A stretch of 40,904 bases of DNA. Source: an uncultured Fibrobacter sp. Its GTDB lineage: Bacteria; Fibrobacterota; Fibrobacteria; Fibrobacterales; Fibrobacteraceae. Both the position numbers and the translations under genes were made by a program. Location of the stretch: positions 1 through 40,904 of the forward strand of contig CAMHOW010000019.1 of assembly GCA_946186895.1 (NCBI GenBank), given 5' to 3'. Below, piece by piece: positions 5,896 to 13,592 of this stretch. Below the pieces are notes generated by a model. That model saw only the letters and a program-made list of their open reading frames with translations. It ran no database searches and was not told the DNA's origin. Every line of letters begins with the position of its first letter. Positions within the stretch are counted from its first letter, which is position 1.

Positions 5896-8640
5896 ATGAA
5901 CCCGCAAGAAGCTCTTATTTTAATTAAGGACGAGATAAAGACTGAAGAGGTCGAATCTCTTTCTTTTGACGCCGCAAAATCAAGATGTAGGGTTGTTTTC
6001 CGTAATGGCAAGGCGTATGAGTATAGTGCGGGCAACGTTATATGCCTTAAAGATCCGCGCCTGCACGAATTCAAAAAACAGAAAATCTCTGCGAATGGTC
6101 TTGAGTTATATAATATTCAATCTATTTTCGAATTTCAAAATCCCAAGAACGGTAAAAGATATTGGCATATTGTTTTCAATGACAAGGCCAAGACCTATAA
6201 ATACGATGATTTGAAAGTCCTGAACGAAACTGAGGACAGCTTCCAAAGTTCTGTTTTAAACTACCTGAAGGACATTGCCGCAAATAATCCTCTACTTATT
6301 CAGGAAACTTGCGACGATTCGAACAAGAAACAGGACGCTTCGTTGCTGAAAAAGCAGTACGAGAAAATAAAGGGAATCTATGACAAAGAAGATACGGCAT
6401 TGGCGCTTTATCTCAAGTCTGGTGTACAGGACGACCTTCAGGTTATAGCCCAGCAGAACCTTGTTTTCCCGTTCGGTTGCAACCTCAGCCAAATCAATGC
6501 CGTCCAAAATGCATTCAAGTATACGATTAGCCTGATTCAGGGGCCTCCTGGAACCGGTAAGACCCAGACTATTCTCAATATCCTAGCCAACTTGCTCATA
6601 CAGGGCAAGACCGTGTTGGTGGTTTCCAACAACAATAGCGCCATAAAGAATGTGCAGGAGAAACTCGCCCAATATAAGCTGGATTTCCTTTCGGCCATGC
6701 TTGGCAAGGATGAAAACAAGACTGCGTTTATTGAATCGCAAAAGCCTCGGAAGTTGGATTTGCCGATAGAACAGGATCGTCTAGCTCTATGGTCTTGGCA
6801 AAGCAACATTTCAAAGAAGGTCGTTGCGGCCAAGAAACTTTTCAACGAGCAGAACGAATTGGCCCGCGTAAACGCGGAATTTGAAAGCGCCAAAATGAAC
6901 TACGAGCATTTCAAGGAATATCTCGTAGAACTAGGCGTTTTTAATTACGCCCTTGAAAATCGGAATGACTTGGATCGATTCGATATTGAATCCATTCGGA
7001 ATCAAATTGAAGTAAAATTTAAGAAGAATCCTGCAAGAACTCAGTTGAGTTTTTTTACTCGTTTTTGGTTACGTTTTATCAAGGGCTTGTTCAATTGGAA
7101 ATTCCTCAAGGGCGAGCCTTCTGCCATTATTGCTAGCCTTGAAAATTTCTGCTTTGTTTCTCGGTTAGCTGAATATGGAAACCGCATTAGGTCATTATCA
7201 AATGCCGTAAAGACTGATGAAAATGCCTCGGCAGACTTGATAAAATTGTCTAAGGCGATTCTATATGAAAATGTTTTTAGAAAGTTTAATTTACGGAAAC
7301 ACCAAACCATTTATACAAAAGAGGACTTGTATTACAAATGGGTCGAGTTTCTTAAGGATTATCCGATAGTTTTCAGTACCACCTTTGCATCGAAGAGCGC
7401 AATCAATTCAAATGCGATTTTTGATTATGTCATTATGGACGAATCGTCGCAGGTTGATATTGCAACGGGAGCATTGGCCCTTTCGTGCGCGAGGAATGCT
7501 GTAATAGTTGGGGATAGTAAACAGCTTGAGAAGGTGACGACAAGGGAAGAAGAGGAAAAATACCAGGAAATCTTTGAAAAGCACAAGGTCCCGCAAATGT
7601 ACAATTGTGCTGATTTGAGTTTCTTGGACTCTATAGGCCGTTTTATTCCAGATGATGCCAAGACGCTCTTGAGGGAACATTACCGTTGCCATCCGAAAAT
7701 CATTGAATTTTGCAACCAGAAGTTTTACGATAACCAGCTCATCGTTCTTTCCAAGAATACGGAACAGAATCCTTTGGCGATTCATTGGACGGCTCCGACG
7801 AGCCGATTGAACAATGTCAATCAAAAGCAGATTGATGCAATCGCTCAAGAAATTGTGCCGAATCTCAAATCTGCGGATGTAGGGATAATTTCGCCTTATA
7901 AGAATCAGTGTTTTGAATTAAGAAAGGTTATTCCGAATATTGATATCTCGACAATCCACAAATTCCAGGGACGTGAAAATGAAACGATAATCTTTTCGAC
8001 GGTGGATAATATCTTGACTGAGTTCTCCGGTGATCCGCAGATAATCAATGTAGCTGTTTCTAGGGCAAAGAACAGGTTTATTCTGGTTGCCGCAAAGCAG
8101 GAACAGCCCAAGGGTAGCTTGCTTGATGACCTGATTGGGTATATTCAATACAATGCCGGAAAATCTGTGGAAAGCAAGATTTATTCCATTTTTGATTTCT
8201 TATTCAATCAGAATTGCTCCGACTTTTTCGAGAAATCGGGTAACATCTCGAAATACCCTACGGAAAATGCGGCGTATGGAATGATTCGTGACGTTTTGAA
8301 GAGTTGCCCTTCATTAGATGTCTTCTTTGAATATCCAATGAACCATTTGATTCGTGATTATTCTAAAATCAAGGATAGGCCTGCATTGCTCACTTACGCG
8401 AGGCATCCTTCTACCCATATTGATTTTTTGATTACCAACCGTATTTCAAAGATGCCTGTCCTTGCGATTGAAATCGATGGCGCAACCTTCCATAAAAAGG
8501 ATTCCGTTCAGGGCGAGCGTGACCGCATGAAGGACGAGATATTGAAAGAGTACGGTATAGATGCGATAAGATTCTCTACCAAGGGCAGCAATGAACGCGA
8601 AACGCTATCGGAGAAATTGCGTGCGTATATGGTGTCTTGA
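5896..8640 (+). CDS. SF1 (UvrD/Dna2-NAM7-like) helicase fused to C-terminal DUF2726-type nuclease
   Basis: A 914-aa protein. The N-terminal ~110 residues are unassigned. Helicase motifs follow in order: Walker A GPPGTGKT (216-223), Walker B with DESS (515-518), GDSKQL (539-544), YRCHP (596-600), HKFQGRE (688-694) and VAVSRAKNR (719-727). This order fits the Upf1/Dna2-like SF1 group. A long, partly coiled insertion (about 280-480) separates motifs I and II. The C-terminal ~130 residues contain HIDFLI and AIEIDG (D843, E859), typical of DUF2726 / VSR-like PD-(D/E)XK nucleases. The gene is visibly more AT-rich than its surroundings, which suggests horizontal transfer. It follows fic by 32 nt with no clear RBS. 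Helicase-nuclease fusions of this type occur in phage-defence loci; that role is inferred here. Confidence 0.85.
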   Translation: MNPQEALILIKDEIKTEEVESLSFDAAKSRCRVVFRNGKAYEYSAGNVICLKDPRLHEFKKQKISANGLELYNIQSIFEFQNPKNGKRYWHIVFNDKAKTYKYDDLKVLNETEDSFQSSVLNYLKDIAANNPLLIQETCDDSNKKQDASLLKKQYEKIKGIYDKEDTALALYLKSGVQDDLQVIAQQNLVFPFGCNLSQINAVQNAFKYTISLIQGPPGTGKTQTILNILANLLIQGKTVLVVSNNNSAIKNVQEKLAQYKLDFLSAMLGKDENKTAFIESQKPRKLDLPIEQDRLALWSWQSNISKKVVAAKKLFNEQNELARVNAEFESAKMNYEHFKEYLVELGVFNYALENRNDLDRFDIESIRNQIEVKFKKNPARTQLSFFTRFWLRFIKGLFNWKFLKGEPSAIIASLENFCFVSRLAEYGNRIRSLSNAVKTDENASADLIKLSKAILYENVFRKFNLRKHQTIYTKEDLYYKWVEFLKDYPIVFSTTFASKSAINSNAIFDYVIMDESSQVDIATGALALSCARNAVIVGDSKQLEKVTTREEEEKYQEIFEKHKVPQMYNCADLSFLDSIGRFIPDDAKTLLREHYRCHPKIIEFCNQKFYDNQLIVLSKNTEQNPLAIHWTAPTSRLNNVNQKQIDAIAQEIVPNLKSADVGIISPYKNQCFELRKVIPNIDISTIHKFQGRENETIIFSTVDNILTEFSGDPQIINVAVSRAKNRFILVAAKQEQPKGSLLDDLIGYIQYNAGKSVESKIYSIFDFLFNQNCSDFFEKSGNISKYPTENAAYGMIRDVLKSCPSLDVFFEYPMNHLIRDYSKIKDRPALLTYARHPSTHIDFLITNRISKMPVLAIEIDGATFHKKDSVQGERDRMKDEILKEYGIDAIRFSTKGSNERETLSEKLRAYMVS

Positions 8641-8909
8641 AAATCGTGTGTCTAACTACAAATTTTGATTGCTTGTGCACTTATTTCGCGTTAGGGATTG
8701 TTACCCGTAAGGGCGGAGACTACAGGCTCCGAGAGCGTAGCGAGTAAAGCCCGGCCCGCGCGGTAGCGCGGGAAACGCCTTGTAAAATTTTCTTCCCCCT
8801 CTGGCGCAAGCGCCAAATGCTAGGCTCGGTCATATCCATGCAAGCATGGCTGCGACACTCGCCTTACGCATTGGTGCCAGGTATCTGGATATTAGGTACA
8901 TTACCGTCC
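8641..8909. other. Gene-free stretch with three perfect hairpins; dispersed repeat or small RNA candidate
   Basis: No coding gene is visible between the helicase and the AlbA_2 gene. The stretch holds CCCGCGC-GGTA-GCGCGGG (8755-8772), TGGCGC-AA-GCGCCA (8802-8815) and CCATGC-AA-GCATGG (8836-8849), plus a GGAG...CTCC hairpin near 8716-8730. It then runs into an intrinsic terminator. It could be a REP/BIME-like element or a structured transcript of about 250 nt. No promoter was clearly identified. Confidence 0.5.
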
Positions 8910-8950
8910 GACGCGTTTCTCTGTCAAATGGAGAAATGCGTCTTTTTTTT
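8910..8950 (+). terminator. Intrinsic terminator upstream of the AlbA_2 gene
   Basis: GACGCGTTTCTC (8910-8921) pairs with GAGAAATGCGTC (8931-8942), with one wobble, followed by eight T residues (8943-8950). It lies 41 nt ahead of the next start codon. No promoter is visible in between, so it may act as an attenuator or end a small RNA. Confidence 0.75.
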
Positions 8951-8990
8951 ATTCCGGGAGTGACGCGCCCACAAATAGGGAGGTCACGAA

Positions 8991-10418
8991 ATGGATCTTG
9001 CAAAATTCGAGAATGCCCTGAAGATAGGGGAAACTACGGCCATAGAGTTCAAGCGGGCTGGCGGTACAATCGAAACGGACACCTTCGAGACGGTCTGCTC
9101 GTTTTCGAACCGATTCGGCGGCGATATTTACTTGGGGGTGCTTGACAACGGGACTGTTGTCGGCATTCCTGAAAATGCCGCACCGTCCATGGTGAAAAAT
9201 TTTATCAGTGCCATCGGCAATCCGGACTTGTTCAGCCCCACGCTTTATCTTGAACCGGAAATTTTCAAGTACCGCAAGAAGACCTTGATTCATATCCACG
9301 TTCCTTCGAGCGGCGAGGTACACTCGTTCAAGAAACGGATTTACGATCGCGTGGACGAGGCGGACGTAAAGGTGAGCGCGACGGCAAAGATTGCGCAGAT
9401 GTATATCCGCAAACAAGAAATCTACACGGAACGCAAGGTGTATCCGTACGTGAAGCTGAAGGATTTACGCTTGGACTTGCTGCCGATGGTGCGGATTTTG
9501 GCGAAGAACAATGCCGGCGGCAGCCACCTATGGGAAAAGCTTTCAAATATGGATTTGCTGAAGAGCGCGGGGCTTTACGCCGAGGACCATGCGACCGGCA
9601 AGGACGGATTCAACCTTGCCGCGGTGATGCTCCTTGGCCGTGATGAGATCATTCGCGATGTCTGCCCGGCCTACCAGACAGATGCGCTTGTCCGCAAGGT
9701 GAATGTTGACAGGTATGACGATCGTTTGACTGTTGTAACGAACCTTATTGAAAGTTTTGAGCAACTTTTTAAGTTCGCAACATTGCACCTGCCCGACAAG
9801 TTCTATGTGGAAGGAGCTGAACGCAAGTCGCTCCGGAATATTGTGGCTCGCGAAATGCTAGTAAATACGCTAATGCACCGCGAGTATTCGAGTTCGTACC
9901 AGGCGAAGTTTGTGATAGAACAAGATAGAATGTATGTGGAAAATGCGAATAGGGCACGTTTCAACGGTCCGATAACGCTTCGGAACCTTGAACCGTTCCC
10001 GAAGAATCCGCTAATTGCGAGCTTTTTCCGCAATATTGGATATTCGGAAAAGCTCGGGTCTGGTGCGCGCAAGATGTTCAAGTACGGGCGCCTATACTCC
10101 GGCGTTGATCCCGAGTTTATCGAGGATGACGTATTCCGCATCATTCAACCGTTAAATGAAAACTATTCGTTTGATGCGGAAAATGAGGCAGGTGGTCAGA
10201 AGACTACACAGAAAACTACACAGAAAACTACACAGAAAATTCTTGCCGCGATGAAGGATAATCCCAATGTGACCATATCAGAATTGTCGGAAATTTGCGG
10301 AATAACTATTGATGGCGTAAAATGGCAACTAAGAAATCTCGCAAAAGCAGGCCGTATCATGCGTATTGGCGGAGACCGTGGTGGTCACTGGGAAGTACGC
10401 GACAATACCCCCCGCTAA
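8991..10418 (+). CDS. AlbA_2 (Schlafen-type) domain ATP-binding regulator with winged-helix C-terminus
   Basis: A 475-aa protein with an N-terminal AlbA_2/Schlafen-like domain (about 1-130: AIEFKR, then VCSFSNRFGGDIYLGV and NGTVVGIP). The central region contains a GHKL-like ATP-binding HATPase_c_4 segment (VAREMLVNTLMHREYS near 285-300; GYSEKLGSGARKM). A C-terminal winged helix (about 420-470, ISELSEICGITIDGVKWQL) is typical of this broad regulator family. A hydrophilic hinge at about 404-417 is three perfect KTTQ repeats. AGGGAGG lies 7 nt before the ATG. An intrinsic terminator sits 41 nt upstream. Members are common in accessory and defence islands, which fits the neighbouring Fic and helicase-nuclease genes. 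The cellular target is unknown. Confidence 0.8.
   Translation: MDLAKFENALKIGETTAIEFKRAGGTIETDTFETVCSFSNRFGGDIYLGVLDNGTVVGIPENAAPSMVKNFISAIGNPDLFSPTLYLEPEIFKYRKKTLIHIHVPSSGEVHSFKKRIYDRVDEADVKVSATAKIAQMYIRKQEIYTERKVYPYVKLKDLRLDLLPMVRILAKNNAGGSHLWEKLSNMDLLKSAGLYAEDHATGKDGFNLAAVMLLGRDEIIRDVCPAYQTDALVRKVNVDRYDDRLTVVTNLIESFEQLFKFATLHLPDKFYVEGAERKSLRNIVAREMLVNTLMHREYSSSYQAKFVIEQDRMYVENANRARFNGPITLRNLEPFPKNPLIASFFRNIGYSEKLGSGARKMFKYGRLYSGVDPEFIEDDVFRIIQPLNENYSFDAENEAGGQKTTQKTTQKTTQKILAAMKDNPNVTISELSEICGITIDGVKWQLRNLAKAGRIMRIGGDRGGHWEVRDNTPR
10203..10238 (+). repeat. Perfect 12-bp coding tandem repeat (3 copies)
   Basis: Three exact copies of ACTACACAGAAA encode the KTTQ hinge between the ATPase-like part and the winged helix. 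The unit is a multiple of three, so copy-number change would alter linker length without frameshift. Confidence 0.9.
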
Positions 10419-10425
10419 AACCAGT

Positions 10426-10446
10426 GCTATAGTCTAAACCTATAGC
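10426..10446. repeat. Perfect inverted repeat after the AlbA_2 gene
   Basis: GCTATAG (10426-10432), 7-nt loop, CTATAGC (10440-10446), beginning 8 nt after the stop codon. There is no T-tract. It is either a 3' hairpin or an operator for the metY promoter, 32 nt downstream. Confidence 0.55.
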
Positions 10447-10477
10447 AACCAATAGTTAAATAGTATGCATTTATGCC

Positions 10478-10506
10478 TTGACGAAGGGAATTTCTTATTC
10501 TATTTT
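10478..10506 (+). promoter_or_regulatory. metY promoter
   Basis: TTGACG (10478-10483), 17-nt spacer, TATTTT (10501-10506). It implies a 5' leader of about 240 nt before metY. Confidence 0.65.
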
Positions 10507-10512
10507 ATTTCC

Positions 10513-10740
10513 TACAAGATCGATAGGGATAACAAAATGGTTTGTGATTCCCAATGCATTCGAAGGAGCGCCTATGATAAGTGACTGTCGAATGCCGAGA
10601 GGCATTCTGAAAACGAACTAGCCGGAAGCCTTTGTCCTTAAGGCTTTGCAGGTTAGAAAAAACAAGCCTAAGGATATCTCTAAAAACAAATTTTGCGAGC
10701 ACGGGTCTCTAAAGACCCGGTTGCCCGCTACAACCTAAAA
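10513..10740 (+). promoter_or_regulatory. Structured metY leader with mutually exclusive hairpins
   Basis: Segment 1 GCATTCGA (10556-10563), segment 2 TCGAATGCC (10588-10596) and segment 3 GGCATTC (10601-10607) compete. Pairing 1:2 (8 bp) loops out the ribosome site and start of a small ORF. Pairing 2:3 makes a 7-bp stem with a GAGA tetraloop. Further hairpins are AAGCCTT/AAGGCTT (10626-10646) and CGGGTCT-CTAA-AGACCCG (10702-10719). No SAM-I, SAM-II or T-box core was recognised. The leader probably senses sulfur amino-acid status through translation of the small ORF or through a ligand; which one is undetermined. Confidence 0.55.
10574..10621 (+). CDS. Small leader ORF (15 aa) in the metY leader
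   Basis: ATG at 10574 follows AAGGAG (10563-10568) by 5 nt, the strongest ribosome site in the leader. The peptide is MISDCRMPRGILKTN. Its coding region contains both arms of the 2:3 hairpin, so ribosome movement would alter folding. It holds one Cys and two Met codons, too few to prove amino-acid sensing. An upstream frame (10537-10584, 15 codons, two Cys) overlaps it in another phase and has a weaker site. Confidence 0.45.
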   Translation: MISDCRMPRGILKTN

Positions 10741-10752
10741 GGAATTTTAACC

Positions 10753-12039
10753 ATGACTACACAGAACAAGCTCCACTTTGAAACTCTTCAGCTCCATGTT
10801 GGCCAGGAACAGGCAGACCCCGCAACCGATTCTCGCGCCGTTCCTATTTACCAGACCACCTCTTACGTGTTCCACAGCGCTCAGCATGCCTCCGACCGTT
10901 TTCACCTGAAGGACGCCGGCAACATCTACGGCCGACTCACCAACACCACGCAGGATGTTTTCGAGAAGCGCATCGCCGCTCTCGAAGGCGGTATCGCAGG
11001 CCTCGCCGTCGCATCCGGCGCAGCCGCCCTTACCTACGCCATCACGGCTCTCGCCCGCAAGGGTGACCACGTTGTGGCTCAGCGTACGATTTACGGCGGT
11101 ACCTACAACCTCCTGGAACACACGCTCCGCCCGTTCGGCGTAGACACCACGTTCGTGAATACCCGCGACCTCAAGGAAGTCGAAGCCGCCATCAAGGAAA
11201 ATACGAAGCTCGTGCTCATCGAGACGCTCGGCAACCCGCATTCCGACATCCCGGACATCGAGGCCATCTCCGAGATCGCCCACAAGCACAAGATCCCGGT
11301 CGTGATCGACAATACCTTCGGTACGCCGTATCTGATCCGCCCCATTGAACACGGTGCCGACATCGTCGTTCACTCCGCAACGAAGTTCATCGGCGGTCAT
11401 GGCACTACCCTCGGTGGCGTGATTGTTGACGGAGGCAAGTTCGACTGGGCTGCAAGCGGCAAGTTCCCGCAATTCACCGAAACCAACCCGAGCTACGGTG
11501 TGCCTTTCACGGCAGCAGCAGGCGCAGCAGCTTACATCGTCTACATCCGCGCAATCCTGCTGCGTGACGAAGGTGCCGCAATTTCCCCGTTCAACGCCTT
11601 CCTCCTGTTGCAGGGCACCGAGACTCTTTCGCTCCGCCTTGACCGCCATGTGGAAAACACCAAGAAGGTTCTGGAATTCCTCGCCAAGCACCCGAAGGTG
11701 GCAAAGGTCAACCATCCGAGCTTCAAGGATCATCCGGACCACAAGCTTTACGAACGCTACTTCCCGAACGGTGGCGGTTCCATCTTCACGTTCGATGTGA
11801 AGGGTGGCCAGGCCGAAGCCTTCAAGTTCATCGACAGTCTCAAAATCTTCAGCCTGCTCGCGAACGTTGCCGACGTGAAGAGCCTCGTTGTTCACCCTTA
11901 CACCACGACCCACTCGGAACTCACTCCGGAAGAATTGGCCGCAGCGGGCATCTCTCCGGCGACGATCCGTCTCTCCATCGGTACCGAACACTACGAAGAC
12001 ATCATCAACGACCTGGATCAGGCGCTGAACGCAATCTAA
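10753..12039 (+). CDS. metY: O-acetylhomoserine sulfhydrylase
   Basis: A 428-aa PLP enzyme that makes homocysteine from O-acetylhomoserine and sulfide (direct sulfhydrylation). It has the Cys/Met family signatures plus the MetY-specific length and insertions. IYGRLTNTT lies at 58-66, IYGGTYNLL at 113-121, and HSATKFIGGHG has PLP Lys K211. The insert around GGKFDWAASGKFPQFTE, after the lysine, is typical of MetY and absent from MetB. The start at 10753 is chosen over an in-frame upstream ATG (10693) because AAAAGG lies just upstream and the protein start matches the family. A long structured leader precedes it and a terminator follows. Its product is the substrate of the cysteine operon at 437-2517. 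Confidence 0.93.
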   Translation: MTTQNKLHFETLQLHVGQEQADPATDSRAVPIYQTTSYVFHSAQHASDRFHLKDAGNIYGRLTNTTQDVFEKRIAALEGGIAGLAVASGAAALTYAITALARKGDHVVAQRTIYGGTYNLLEHTLRPFGVDTTFVNTRDLKEVEAAIKENTKLVLIETLGNPHSDIPDIEAISEIAHKHKIPVVIDNTFGTPYLIRPIEHGADIVVHSATKFIGGHGTTLGGVIVDGGKFDWAASGKFPQFTETNPSYGVPFTAAAGAAAYIVYIRAILLRDEGAAISPFNAFLLLQGTETLSLRLDRHVENTKKVLEFLAKHPKVAKVNHPSFKDHPDHKLYERYFPNGGGSIFTFDVKGGQAEAFKFIDSLKIFSLLANVADVKSLVVHPYTTTHSELTPEELAAAGISPATIRLSIGTEHYEDIINDLDQALNAI

Positions 12040-12060
12040 AGAAACTTCTATTACGTTAAG

Positions 12061-12121
12061 TATCCAGTTCCGAGCGCGTTTTCACCATTAGGAAACGTTC
12101 GTCGGACTGGATTCTTTTTTT
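12061..12121 (+). terminator. Intrinsic terminator between metY and the alcohol dehydrogenase gene
   Basis: The arm beginning TATCCAGTTCCGA (12061-12073) pairs imperfectly with TCGGACTGGATT (12101-12112), followed by seven T residues (12115-12121). The next start codon is only 14 nt downstream, so the dehydrogenase would depend on read-through or on a promoter inside metY or the stem region. Confidence 0.7.
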
Positions 12122-12135
12122 GTACGGAGAATACA

Positions 12136-13296
12136 ATGATTGATTTTGAATACTACAACCCTGCAAAAATCATTTTCGGCGAACACAGCGAAGGGAAGTT
12201 GCGCGAACTTTTGGCCACATACGGCGTGAAGTCGCTCCAACTCGTTTACAGCGGCGACTTTATCAAGGCTCTCGGCATTTACGATGTCATCAAGGACGCC
12301 GTTGCCGAACTGGGCATTCGTTTTTCCGAAAACGGGAACGTGGTGCCAAACCCGTCCATCGACCTTGTTCGCGAGCTGGTAAAGCAAGGCAAACAAAACC
12401 AGGTGGATTTTGTGCTGGCCGTAGGCGGCGGAAGTTCCATAGATACCGCAAAGGCGGTGGCGCTCGGAATACCTTACGAAGGAGACGTGTGGGATTTCTT
12501 TGAGAGGGGAATTTCACCCGAAAAGGTATTACCGATAGGCGTCATCGCCACTACGGCATCCAGCGGTTCCGAAACATCCAACGCGGCCATCCTTTCTAGC
12601 GGGCAGTGGAAGCTTGGCTTCGAAGACGACCGCATCATCCCGAAGTTCGCCATCATGAACCCGAAATACACGGTGGGCCTGCCGGCGTACCAGACTTTCG
12701 TGGGAATTGCCGATGTGCTTTCGCACTTGCTGGAACGCTATTTCTCGGACGAGAAGTATTCCGACACGACAGATTACCTGATTGAGGGAGCAATCAGGGC
12801 TCTGTTCGTGAACGCGGACAAGCTGATCGCCAACCAGAAAGATGTGAACGCCCGTGGAGAAATCCAGTGGCTTGCAAGTGTGGCACACGGCGGATTCTTG
12901 GATGCAGGGCGTCGGGCGGACTGGGGTTCGCACCGAATTGAACATGAACTTTCGGCTCAGTACAACATCACCCATGGAGAAGGCATGGCCGTGGTGACTG
13001 TGGCCTGGACAAAGTACATGGCGGTGCAGAAGCCCTGGCGTCTTGCGCTCCTTGCCAGCAGAGTTTTCGGCGTAGATTCGTTCAACTACAGCGAAACCGA
13101 ACGGGCATTCATTCTGTCCGAAAAGCTTGCCGCATTCTTCAAGAAGCTTGGGCTTGTAACGACCCTTGCAGAACTGAAAATCGACGACAGGGATTTCGAC
13201 GCCATGGCAGCCCGCGCTACGCGCAACGGCAAAGTCGGGCATTACGTACCGCTAGACGCTGCCGCCATCAAGGACATCTTGAAACTCGCGCTGTAA
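12136..13296 (+). CDS. Iron-type (group III) alcohol dehydrogenase, YqhD/BdhA-like
   Basis: A 386-aa cytoplasmic NAD(P)H-dependent aldehyde/alcohol oxidoreductase. The dinucleotide-binding GGGSSIDTAK lies at 97-106. Probable metal ligands are D193 and H197 (GIADVLSHLLE), H266 (WGSHRIEHE) and H280 (YNITHGEGM), matching YqhD spacing. The length is standard. Similarity to butanol dehydrogenases (BDH) suggests broad aldehyde reduction, probably with NADPH; substrate unknown. CGGAGA precedes the ATG. A terminator lies immediately upstream and another downstream, so it is probably its own unit or a read-through extension of metY. Confidence 0.88.
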   Translation: MIDFEYYNPAKIIFGEHSEGKLRELLATYGVKSLQLVYSGDFIKALGIYDVIKDAVAELGIRFSENGNVVPNPSIDLVRELVKQGKQNQVDFVLAVGGGSSIDTAKAVALGIPYEGDVWDFFERGISPEKVLPIGVIATTASSGSETSNAAILSSGQWKLGFEDDRIIPKFAIMNPKYTVGLPAYQTFVGIADVLSHLLERYFSDEKYSDTTDYLIEGAIRALFVNADKLIANQKDVNARGEIQWLASVAHGGFLDAGRRADWGSHRIEHELSAQYNITHGEGMAVVTVAWTKYMAVQKPWRLALLASRVFGVDSFNYSETERAFILSEKLAAFFKKLGLVTTLAELKIDDRDFDAMAARATRNGKVGHYVPLDAAAIKDILKLAL

Positions 13297-13316
13297 GAGT
13301 CTCCAATGAAACCTCA

Positions 13317-13349
13317 AAGAACCGCGGCAAACGCTACGGTTCTTTTTTT
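13317..13349 (+). terminator. Intrinsic terminator of the alcohol dehydrogenase gene
   Basis: AAGAACCG (13317-13324) pairs with CGGTTCTT (13337-13344), followed by a T-run to 13349. Beyond it, to 13440, lie two further GC-rich palindromes (GGGGGA/TCCCCC and GGCGGC/GCCGCC) with no gene. Confidence 0.8.
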
Positions 13350-13443
13350 GTTTTACCTTGGTGGGGGAAGCCTCCCCCTGATTGCAGCCCCGTCGTCATG
13401 GCGGCCCACGAGCCGCCATCTCGCCGCGTCTTCTAAAACCCCC

Positions 13444-13485
13444 TCTATATACAACAGTATATGAAACAAAGCGTTCTATATACAA
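13444..13485 (+). repeat. Paired TCTATATACAA motifs upstream of the TIGR02147 gene
   Basis: Identical 11-mers at 13444-13454 and 13475-13485, 31 bp apart (three helical turns). The first is followed by GTATATG, making a partial palindrome. They lie about 70-110 bp ahead of the promoter and may be regulator sites. No gene is visible in this AT-rich stretch. Confidence 0.5.
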
Positions 13486-13555
13486 AAATATTTTAGAAAA
13501 TTATGTAAATTTTTCGTATTTTTATTCAAAATGAGCATTTTTGTTGCATAGACTA

Positions 13556-13584
13556 TTGACTTTTCGGGAAAATAGTCGTATATT
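13556..13584 (+). promoter_or_regulatory. Promoter predicting a leaderless mRNA
   Basis: TTGACT (13556-13561), 17-nt spacer, TATATT (13579-13584). The ATG at 13593 begins 9 nt after the -10 box, where transcription should start, and no Shine-Dalgarno sequence is present. The message is therefore probably leaderless or nearly so. Confidence 0.7.
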
Positions 13585-13592
13585 TATTTACG

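Noticed and set aside
8690..8780. A ribosomal RNA or tRNA fragment in the gene-free stretch
   Set aside because: The GC-rich palindromes do not fold as a cloverleaf and match no rRNA segment that I recognise.
10203..10238. Phase variation by the 12-bp repeat
   Set aside because: The unit is a multiple of three, so slippage changes length but does not turn the gene on or off.
10513..10740. SAM-I or T-box riboswitch before metY
   Set aside because: The conserved core sequences of these classes are not visible; only generic hairpins and a small ORF can be supported.
10747..11991. A 414-codon minus-strand frame opposite metY
   Set aside because: MetY motifs are unambiguous on the plus strand; the antisense frame has low complexity and no domain.
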